A program made the position numbers and the translations under genes. A stretch of DNA of 11,591 bases. Origin: Sphingomonadales bacterium. GTDB taxonomy: Bacteria > Pseudomonadota > Alphaproteobacteria > Sphingomonadales > Sphingomonadaceae. How positions within the stretch are numbered: the stretch's first letter is position 1; the number at the start of each line of letters is the position of its first letter. Under the pieces are notes generated by a model. The model searched no databases and was not told where the DNA came from. It saw only the letters and a program-made list of their open reading frames with translations. The stretch spans positions 1 through 11,591 of the forward strand of contig JAFKLV010000282.1 in the NCBI GenBank assembly GCA_017304125.1, read 5' to 3'. Of the stretch, positions 6,110-11,591 are shown piece by piece.

Positions 6110-7558
6110 TCACGCCGCCTCTTTGCGCCGCCGCAGGAAGTCGAAGAATTCGACGCCCTCGCGCAGCCGGCGCTTCATCATGTCGAAATCGCGCAGCATC
6201 TCGCCGACGATCGACCCGATCTTGCGCGGGCGGAAGTAGAAGCGTTTGTAGAATTCCTCGACCTTGTCGAAGATCACGCTCGCCGGCAGGTGCGGGTAGC
6301 TCAGCTGGGCGATCTGGTTGCCGCCGTCGGTCAGCAGATGATCGCTGCCGTCGAACCAGCCGTTTTCGGTCGCCTGCTTGTAGAGGAAGGTGCCGGGATA
6401 AGGCGCCGCCAGCGATACCTGGATCGTGTGCGGGTTGATTTCCTTGGCATATTCGATCGTTTCCTCGATCGTCTCCAGCGTCTCGCCGGGCAGGCCGAGG
6501 ATGAAGGTGCCGTGGATCACGATGCCGAGATCGTGGCAATCCTTGGTGAACTGCCGCGCAACATCGACGCGCAGCCCCTTCTTGATGTTATGCAGGATCT
6601 TCTGGTTGCCGCTCTCATAGCCGACGAGCAGCAGCCGCAGCCCGTTGGCCTTGAGCACTTCCAGCGTCTTGCGCGGCACATTGGCCTTGGCGTTGCAGCT
6701 CCACGATACCGGGAAGCCCGGCTTGCCGAAGCCGAGCGCACCCAGCGCGCGCGCCAGATCTTCGACGCGCTCGTGATTGTCGGTCAGCGTATCGTCGTCG
6801 AAGAAGATCTCCTTGGTCTGGGGGATCTCCTTCAGGATATATTGCACTTCCTCGATCACCTTGGGGATCGAGCGGAAGCGGTAATTGTGCCCGCTGATCG
6901 TCTGCGGCCACAGGCAGAAGGTGCAGCGGCTCTTGCACCCGCGCCCGGTGTAGAAGCTGACATAGGGGTGGCGCAGATAGCCGCCGAAATATTTCTCGAT
7001 CTTGAGGTCGCGCTTATAGACCGGCGAGACCATCGGGAGGACGTCCATGTCCTCGATCGCCGCGCGATCCTTGTTGCGGATGAACGCGCCGTCGGGCGCG
7101 CGCCAGGTGATCCCGTCGACCTCGGCCAGCGGCTTGCCCTCGGCGATGTCGAGGATCGTGAAATCATATTCCTCGCGCGCGACGAAATCGACATCCTTGG
7201 TCGCGGCAAGGCTCTTGTCGGGCTCGACCGCCACCTTGGCACCGACGAAGCCGACCAGCACCTTGGGGTTGCGCTGCTTGATCAGCGCGGCGGTGCGGAT
7301 GTCCTGATTGAAGCTCGGGGTCGAGGTGTGGAGGATCACCAGATCCTTGTCGTCCACCTCATGCGCGATATCTTCCCAGCTCTGGTCGTGCGCGGGCGCG
7401 TCGATCAGCCGCGAGCCGGCGACCATCGCCGCGGGCTGGGCCAGCCAGGTCGGATACCAGAAGCTGCGCACCTCGCGCTTCATCTGGTAGCGCGCGCCGG
7501 CGCCGCCGTCATAACCGTCGAACGACGGGGCCTGCATAAACAGTGTACGCAACGTCAT
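6110..7558 (-). CDS. hpnJ: HpnJ, radical SAM enzyme of BHT cyclitol ether synthesis
   Basis: A 482-residue radical SAM protein. The iron-sulphur cluster motif is GCKSRCTFC, with Cys208, Cys212 and Cys215 in the CX3CX2C spacing, followed by the SAM-domain signatures EIFFDDDTLT, LLLVGYESGNQ and HGTFILGLPGET. The first 180 or so residues look like the cobalamin-binding-type fold that precedes many such domains, but I see no classic DxHxxG cobalamin motif. HpnJ is known genetically to be required for the five-membered cyclitol ether head group, acting after HpnI and HpnK by contracting the glucosamine ring. The ATG overlaps the hpnI stop (ATGA), so the two are translationally coupled. The stop is followed by 23 bases and then the inverted repeat. 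The start begins with MTLRTLFMQAPSFDGYDGG, typical of the family. Confidence is high. Confidence 0.95.
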   Translation of the reverse strand: MTLRTLFMQAPSFDGYDGGAGARYQMKREVRSFWYPTWLAQPAAMVAGSRLIDAPAHDQSWEDIAHEVDDKDLVILHTSTPSFNQDIRTAALIKQRNPKVLVGFVGAKVAVEPDKSLAATKDVDFVAREEYDFTILDIAEGKPLAEVDGITWRAPDGAFIRNKDRAAIEDMDVLPMVSPVYKRDLKIEKYFGGYLRHPYVSFYTGRGCKSRCTFCLWPQTISGHNYRFRSIPKVIEEVQYILKEIPQTKEIFFDDDTLTDNHERVEDLARALGALGFGKPGFPVSWSCNAKANVPRKTLEVLKANGLRLLLVGYESGNQKILHNIKKGLRVDVARQFTKDCHDLGIVIHGTFILGLPGETLETIEETIEYAKEINPHTIQVSLAAPYPGTFLYKQATENGWFDGSDHLLTDGGNQIAQLSYPHLPASVIFDKVEEFYKRFYFRPRKIGSIVGEMLRDFDMMKRRLREGVEFFDFLRRRKEAA

Positions 7559-8721
7559 GGGAGCGGGGTCTCCGGTTCGGCCGCGATCCGGCCGTGTTTT
7601 TCCATTCTAAGCGTTGCGCCGCGCCAATCAACCGATCGTACCCACAGGCTTGCGACAAACACCGCAAAGGTCAGGCAATCGCGCACCGGCACCAGCCATA
7701 AAGGCGCGGTGCGCTCGCCCGCCTGGCGATCGGCGAGGTAGGCGACGCCGAGCCTCACGACAAGCGCGAAGGCGGCGGCGGTCAGCCCGAGCAACGGGTG
7801 AAACGGGATATCGCACAGTGCCAGCGGCAGCGGCAGTGCGATCACGCCCATGATATAGGCGGCGGGCACCACGTCGCGCACCGTCGCGCCCCAGCGCAAT
7901 TCATGGCGCCATAATTCGCCGAAATCGCGCTCGGTCGAGGCGTGGGTGACGAGCATCGGCGGCAGCGCCACCACCGCGCCGCGCGCGGCGATCGCCTCGC
8001 CAATCGCATAATCGTCGGCCAGCACGTCGGCGAAGGCGCGAAAGCCGCCGATCGCCGCCAGCATCGAACGCCGCGTCGCGATCGTCGAGCCCATGCACGG
8101 CCGAGCGAGTCGGTGCGCCGCGCCGAACACCGCGCCGGGCAGGAATTGCCAACTCAGCCCCGCCGCCGCGACGCGCGACCAGAAGCCGCCGTCGCCGCGC
8201 CCGTGATAGGCGAGCGTCACCGCCCCCACCCCCGGCCGATCGAGCGCCGACAGCAGCCCGGCGAGATAATCCGGGCGCGCGGCCATATCGCTGTCGCTCA
8301 GCACGATCACGTCATGCGCGATATGCGGCTCGAGGTTGATGAGATTGGCGACCTTGCCATTGGCGCCGTGCGGCGTCGCATCGACCACCAGATCGATCCG
8401 CGCCCGCGGAAAGCGCGCCTTGAGCGCCTCGACCGCGGCGATCGCCGGATCGTCGGGGCGCTGCACCCCGCACAACAACTGGATCGGGCCGTCATGATCC
8501 TGTTCGAGAAAGCTGGCGAGATTATCGACCAGCCGCGGCTCGGCGCCGTGGAGCGGCTTGAGCAGGGTCACACCCTCGCTGCGCCGCTGCGGCGTGACCG
8601 CCTGGGCAAAGAACCGCCGCATCGTGACGCCGGCCGCGACCATATAGAGCGTCCCGACGACGCTCAGCCCGAGCAAGATCCAGCCCACGGCGTTGATGAT
8701 CGCAATGAACCCGGCTTCCAT
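7555..8721 (-). CDS. hpnI: HpnI, hopanoid N-acetylglucosaminyltransferase (GT2 family)
   Basis: A 388-residue membrane-bound family-2 glycosyltransferase of the ceramide-glucosyltransferase type. It has an N-terminal membrane helix (about 10-30), the entry motif VTLLKPLHGAE (52-61), a DSD metal/nucleotide-sugar motif at 143-145, an acceptor-side ADDYAIGE (about 235-242) and HELRWGATVR (273-282, corresponding to the QxxRW region, with His in the first place). Hydrophobic helices follow at about 287-303, 308-330 and 345-360. In Burkholderia, HpnI adds N-acetylglucosamine to bacteriohopanetetrol. ATG 8721 is supported by AGGGGA five bases upstream. It is the first gene of the leftward operon and faces hpnA across a 132-base divergent gap. 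The ceramide-transferase likeness alone would not separate it from sphingolipid enzymes, but the neighbours hpnJ and hpnK do. Confidence 0.93.
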   Translation of the reverse strand: MEAGFIAIINAVGWILLGLSVVGTLYMVAAGVTMRRFFAQAVTPQRRSEGVTLLKPLHGAEPRLVDNLASFLEQDHDGPIQLLCGVQRPDDPAIAAVEALKARFPRARIDLVVDATPHGANGKVANLINLEPHIAHDVIVLSDSDMAARPDYLAGLLSALDRPGVGAVTLAYHGRGDGGFWSRVAAAGLSWQFLPGAVFGAAHRLARPCMGSTIATRRSMLAAIGGFRAFADVLADDYAIGEAIAARGAVVALPPMLVTHASTERDFGELWRHELRWGATVRDVVPAAYIMGVIALPLPLALCDIPFHPLLGLTAAAFALVVRLGVAYLADRQAGERTAPLWLVPVRDCLTFAVFVASLWVRSVDWRGATLRMEKHGRIAAEPETPLP

Positions 8722-8726
8722 GCCGG

Positions 8727-8732
8727 TCCCCT
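8727..8732 (-). promoter_or_regulatory. Shine-Dalgarno sequence of hpnI
   Basis: AGGGGA on the minus strand, five bases before ATG 8721. It is the clearest independent ribosome-binding site in the leftward operon, consistent with hpnI being its first gene. Confidence 0.6.
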
Positions 8733-8766
8733 ATCCCAGCCGCCGGCCCGTGGGTAGAGGCGCGCG

Positions 8767-8807
8767 CCCTTCTTCTCCCCTCCCTGATGAAGGGAGGGGG
8801 GAAGAGG
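8767..8807. repeat. Hairpin of complementary pyrimidine and purine tracts in the divergent region
   Basis: A pyrimidine tract (about 8767-8784) and a purine tract (about 8790-8807) pair over 18 positions with a five-base loop (GATGA); the inner nine pairs (CCCCTCCCT / AGGGAGGGG) are perfect and two outer pairs are G-T wobbles. Similar short CCCTCCC...GGGAGGG hairpins are common between genes in sphingomonads, from memory. There is no T-run after it on either strand, so it does not look like a standard intrinsic terminator. Confidence 0.7.
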
Positions 8808-8853
8808 GAGCAGCTGATTGTCCTGATCGATTTTCGACCCTAGAGCCGCTCCG

Positions 8854-9858
8854 GTGAGTTCGTCCGCCCCCTCCCTCACTCTGGTAACCGGCGTGTCCGG
8901 TTTCGTCGGCTCGGCGGTGGCGCGTGCGCTGGCGGCCAGGGGGCATCGGGTCCGCGGGCTGGTACGGGCCTCCAGCCCGCGCGCCAATCTGCATGATTTT
9001 CCGGGCGAACTGGTCGAGGGCGATGCGCGCGATCCGGCGAGCGTGACGGCGGCGATGCGCGACGTGCGCCACCTGTTCCATGTCGCCGCCGATTACCGTT
9101 TGTGGGCGCCCGATCCCGAGGAGATCGTCCGCAACAACCACGCGAGCACCGAAACGGTGATGCGCGCCGCGCTCGCCGCCGGGGTGGAACGGGTGGTCTA
9201 TACCTCCAGCGTCGCGACCCTGCGGCCGAGCAACGACAGCCCCGCCGACGAAACCCGCGCCGCCACCCCCGAACAGGCGGTCGGCGTCTATAAGCGCAGC
9301 AAGGTTGTGGCAGAGCGGCTGGTCGAGGCTCTGGTGCGCGACGAGGGGCTGCCGGCGGTGATCGTCCAGCCCTCCACCCCGATCGGCCCGCGCGACGTGA
9401 AGCCCACCCCGACCGGGCGGATCATCGTCGAGGCGGCGAGCGGGCGGATGCCGGCCTATGTCGATTCGGGGCTCAACCTCGTCCATGTCGACGATGTCGC
9501 CGCGGGGCATCTGCTCGCGCTGGAACAGGGTCGCATCGGCGAACGCTATATCCTCGGCGGGCAGGATGTGATGCTCGGCGAGATGCTGGCGGAGATCGCG
9601 GGCATCGTCGGGCGCAAGCCGCCGACGATCCGCATCCCGCGCGCGCCGCTATTCCCGCTCGCCTGGGCGAACGAGCAGCTCGCGCGGGCGACCGGCGGCA
9701 ATCCCTTCCTCACGCTCGATTCGCTGAAGATGGCGAAATACCGCATGTTCTTTTCCTCGGCCAAAGCCGAAGCCGAACTGGGCTATCGCGCGCGGCCGTA
9801 TCGCGCGGCGCTCGAGGATGCGGTGGCGTGGTTCCGCCAGGCGGGAATGATCCGGTGA
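8854..9858 (+). CDS. hpnA: HpnA, hopanoid-associated NAD-dependent sugar epimerase/reductase
   Basis: A 334-residue extended short-chain dehydrogenase/reductase. The nucleotide-binding motif is TGVSGFVG (residues 12-19, GxxGxxG type). VYTSSVATLR (about 115-124) supplies the active-site Ser region, and Tyr146 with Lys150 form the YxxxK pair (VYKRSK). NLVHVDDVAAGHL and YILGGQDVML later in the chain are typical of HpnA and its dihydroflavonol-reductase-like relatives. The exact substrate is unknown; a role on the sugar-derived side chain is usually assumed. The start GTG 8854 places the first strand (LTLVTG) correctly; only a weak AGAG lies about eight bases upstream, so the start is moderately supported. 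It is the first gene of the rightward operon, and its stop overlaps the hpnB start (GTGA). Confidence 0.92.
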   Translation: MSSSAPSLTLVTGVSGFVGSAVARALAARGHRVRGLVRASSPRANLHDFPGELVEGDARDPASVTAAMRDVRHLFHVAADYRLWAPDPEEIVRNNHASTETVMRAALAAGVERVVYTSSVATLRPSNDSPADETRAATPEQAVGVYKRSKVVAERLVEALVRDEGLPAVIVQPSTPIGPRDVKPTPTGRIIVEAASGRMPAYVDSGLNLVHVDDVAAGHLLALEQGRIGERYILGGQDVMLGEMLAEIAGIVGRKPPTIRIPRAPLFPLAWANEQLARATGGNPFLTLDSLKMAKYRMFFSSAKAEAELGYRARPYRAALEDAVAWFRQAGMIR

Positions 9859-10988
9859 TCTGGAGCGGCGTCGCGGGGCTCTCGCTGGCGATCTGGCTGG
9901 TGCTGGTGCTCGCCCGGCACGGCTTCTGGCTGGCGCGCGAACGCGACACGCGCGACCTGCCACCCGCACCAACCTCATGGCCCGAGGTGGTTGCGGTGGT
10001 CCCGGCGCGCGACGAGGCGGCGCTGATCGCACGGTCGCTCGGCAGCCTCGCGGCGCAGGATTATCCCGGCGCCTTCCGCATCATTCTGGTCGATGATTCA
10101 TCGAGCGACGGCACCGGCGATATCGCCCGCGCGCTGGCCTCGCCGCGGGTCGAGGTGGCGCAGGGCCTGCCGCTCGCGGCGGGCTGGACCGGCAAATTAT
10201 GGGCGGTCGCGCAAGGCGTGGAGCGTGCCGGCCCCGCGCCCACTTATCTCTGGCTGACCGACGCCGATATCGAACACGCCCCCGATACGTTGCGGATGCT
10301 CGTCACCCGCGCCGAGGCGGGCAAGCTGACCTTGGTCAGCCTGATGGCGCGGCTGCATTGCGCCAATCTCGCCGAGCGGATGCTGATCCCGGCGTTCGTG
10401 TTCTTCTTCCAATTGCTCTATCCGTTCGGGCTGATGAACCGCGCGACCGGGCCGGGCGGCGCGGCGGGCGGGTGTATGCTGGTGCGGCGCGAGGCGCTCG
10501 AAGCCGCAGGCGGGATCGCCGCGATCCGCGACGCGCTGATCGACGATTGCACGCTCGGCGCCTTGCTCAAGCGACAGGGCCGCATCTGGCTCGGGCTGAC
10601 CGATCGTTCGCGCAGTATCCGCCCGAATGACGGCTTCGCTGCGATGGCGGCGATGATCGCGCGCTCGGCCTATGCCCAGCTCGGCTATTCGCCGCTGCTG
10701 CTCGCCGGGACGATCCTCGGGCTGGCGCTGGTCTATCTCGCGCCGCCGGTGCTCGCGATCTGCGCGCACGGTTTCGCGCAGCTCGCCGGCCTCGGCGCAT
10801 GGGCGCTGATGGCGCTCGCGTTCCAGCCGATGCTCGCTTTCTACCGCCGCTCGCCTGTGTGGGGCGTCGCGCTGCCGGCGATCGCGGCTTTCTACGCCGC
10901 ATGCACCTTGCTATCGGCGTGGCAGCATGCGCACGGGCGCGGCGGAATGTGGAAAGGGCGGGCGCAGGCCGCGGCCGGGGCACGATGA
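9855..10988 (+). CDS. hpnB: HpnB, hopanoid-associated family-2 glycosyltransferase
   Basis: A 377-residue membrane glycosyltransferase of family 2. It has an N-terminal membrane helix (about 5-20), VVPARDEA (about 49-56), the nucleotide-sugar-binding VDDSSSDGT (79-87), the metal motif LTDADIEH (134-141, Asp136 and Asp138) and a probable catalytic IDDCTLG (229-235). C-terminal hydrophobic helices cover about 275-355. GTG 9855 is chosen because it makes a 4-base GTGA overlap with the hpnA stop and leads directly into the membrane helix; an earlier in-frame GTG at 9828 would put nine residues inside hpnA. The family is conserved in hopanoid clusters, but its donor and acceptor are not established. 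It ends in an ATGA overlap with hpnC, so hpnA, hpnB and hpnC form one translationally coupled run. Confidence 0.92.
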   Translation: MIWSGVAGLSLAIWLVLVLARHGFWLARERDTRDLPPAPTSWPEVVAVVPARDEAALIARSLGSLAAQDYPGAFRIILVDDSSSDGTGDIARALASPRVEVAQGLPLAAGWTGKLWAVAQGVERAGPAPTYLWLTDADIEHAPDTLRMLVTRAEAGKLTLVSLMARLHCANLAERMLIPAFVFFFQLLYPFGLMNRATGPGGAAGGCMLVRREALEAAGGIAAIRDALIDDCTLGALLKRQGRIWLGLTDRSRSIRPNDGFAAMAAMIARSAYAQLGYSPLLLAGTILGLALVYLAPPVLAICAHGFAQLAGLGAWALMALAFQPMLAFYRRSPVWGVALPAIAAFYAACTLLSAWQHAHGRGGMWKGRAQAAAGAR

Positions 10989-11591
10989 CAGAAACAGCCG
11001 ATCTCGCCTCCGGCAAGGGCCATAACGACGAGAATTTCCCCGTCGCGAGCTTCCTCTTGCGCCCCGAACATCGCGCGCCGGTGATGGCCTATTATCGTTT
11101 CGCGCGCGCCGCCGACGATATCGCCGACAACGAGCAGGCGACGCAGGCGACCAAGCTCGATCTGCTCGCCGCGATGCGCGCCGGGCTCGACGGCGACGGC
11201 CCGCCCGAAGCGGTGGCGCTCGGCGCGGCGATGGCGGCACGCAGGATCGATCCGGTCCACGCCCACGATCTGCTCGACGCCTTCGTCCGCGACGTGACCG
11301 AGGCGCGCTGCACCGACTGGGACGATCTGATCGGCTATTGCCGCCTGTCCGCCATGCCGGTCGGCCGCTTCGTGCTCGACGTCCACGGCGAGCGCCGCGA
11401 CACCTGGCCCGCCAATGATGCGCTCTGCGCCGCGCTGCAGGTGATCAATCACCTGCAGGATTGCGGGAAGGATTATCGCACGCTCGGCCGGGTCTATATC
11501 CCGCTCGATACCGGCATCGACCTTGCCGACCTCGCCCGCCCGCGCGCTACCCCGGCGCTGCGCGCGATCATCACCGCGCTGGTCGAGCGCA
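10985..11591 (+). CDS. hpnC: HpnC, squalene/phytoene-synthase-like enzyme of squalene synthesis (3' end cut off)
   Basis: The reading frame is open from ATG 10985 to the end of the window (202 codons), so the C-terminal part is missing. The start MTETADLASGKGHNDENFPVAS leads to the first aspartate-rich motif DDIAD (about residues 45-49), preceded by MAYYRFARAA, and the second, NHLQDCGKDY (about 155-164), followed by GRVYIP. These are the two diphosphate-binding motifs of the squalene/phytoene synthase fold, and the NHLQD-x-x-KD form is typical of HpnC. In the three-enzyme bacterial route, HpnD makes presqualene diphosphate, HpnC converts it to hydroxysqualene and HpnE reduces that to squalene. 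The ATG overlaps the hpnB stop (ATGA). HpnD is the closest alternative, but the N-terminus and the position after hpnB favour HpnC. Confidence 0.92.
   Translation, partial: MTETADLASGKGHNDENFPVASFLLRPEHRAPVMAYYRFARAADDIADNEQATQATKLDLLAAMRAGLDGDGPPEAVALGAAMAARRIDPVHAHDLLDAFVRDVTEARCTDWDDLIGYCRLSAMPVGRFVLDVHGERRDTWPANDALCAALQVINHLQDCGKDYRTLGRVYIPLDTGIDLADLARPRATPALRAIITALVER

Larger units (their letters stand above)
8722..8853. promoter_or_regulatory. Divergent intergenic region between hpnI and hpnA
   Basis: This 132-base stretch must hold the promoters for the leftward hpnI operon and the rightward hpnA operon, unless either is read from farther away. I see no convincing -35/-10 pair on either strand. 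Most of the middle is taken by a strong hairpin, leaving about 45 bases on each side. Confidence 0.45.

Noticed and set aside
3935..7741. 1268-codon plus-strand open frame as a real gene
   Set aside because: It lies opposite well-recognised hpnL, ferritin-like, hpnK and hpnJ genes, its product is an arginine/histidine/proline-rich low-quality sequence with no known domain, and it reads through an intergenic repeat.
8731..9510. Minus-strand open frame across hpnA and the divergent region
   Set aside because: It is antisense to the clear SDR motifs of hpnA and has no recognisable domain.
9828..9857. Earlier GTG start for hpnB
   Set aside because: It would add nine hydrophilic residues inside hpnA and lose the 4-base GTGA overlap seen at 9855, which matches the style of the other junctions.
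10892..11452. Minus-strand open frame opposite hpnB and hpnC
   Set aside because: The plus strand carries an open hpnC frame with both aspartate-rich motifs, so the minus-strand frame is a shadow.

Overview
The window is about 68-70% GC by eye and carries a large hopanoid biosynthesis and transport locus. It runs from the 3' end of dxs to the 5' part of hpnC. Gene content (hpnA, B, C, I, J, K, L, N), dense ATGA-type overlaps and a dispersed repeat with GGCATGACGG-type ends suggest an alphaproteobacterium, most likely a Sphingomonadales relative (Sphingomonas/Zymomonas side). The taxonomic call is inference from gene order and style.

Layout. (1) 1-3304, + strand: the end of dxs (isoprenoid precursor synthesis), a small exported DUF2141 protein and hpnN (RND/MMPL-type hopanoid exporter), joined by 4-base and 1-base overlaps. 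(2) 3273-8721, - strand: in transcription order hpnI, hpnJ, an inserted 86-bp inverted repeat, hpnK, a ferritin-like di-iron protein gene and hpnL. The last gene meets hpnN tail to tail with a 32-base coding overlap. (3) 8722-8853: a short divergent intergenic region with a strong hairpin at its centre. (4) 8854-11591, + strand: hpnA, hpnB and hpnC, each overlapping the next by 4 bases; hpnC runs off the window and hpnD, hpnE, shc, hpnG and hpnH may follow.

How it fits together. Dxs feeds the MEP pathway. HpnC (with HpnD and HpnE, not seen here) makes squalene from farnesyl diphosphate. The HpnI-HpnK-HpnJ set is the known route that adds N-acetylglucosamine to bacteriohopanetetrol (BHT), deacetylates it and contracts the sugar ring to the cyclitol ether. 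HpnN moves hopanoids towards the outer membrane. HpnA, HpnB and HpnL are conserved hopanoid-associated proteins with less certain roles.

Most worth a second look: the di-iron ferritin-like gene embedded between hpnK and hpnL with an intact iron-ligand set; a probable CTG start codon for hpnL placed in a CTGA overlap; a repeat insertion that supplies the hpnK start codon and may bury it in a long hairpin; and the DUF2141 gene coupled to both dxs and hpnN. No RNA genes, CRISPR arrays, transposases or convincing intrinsic terminators were seen.
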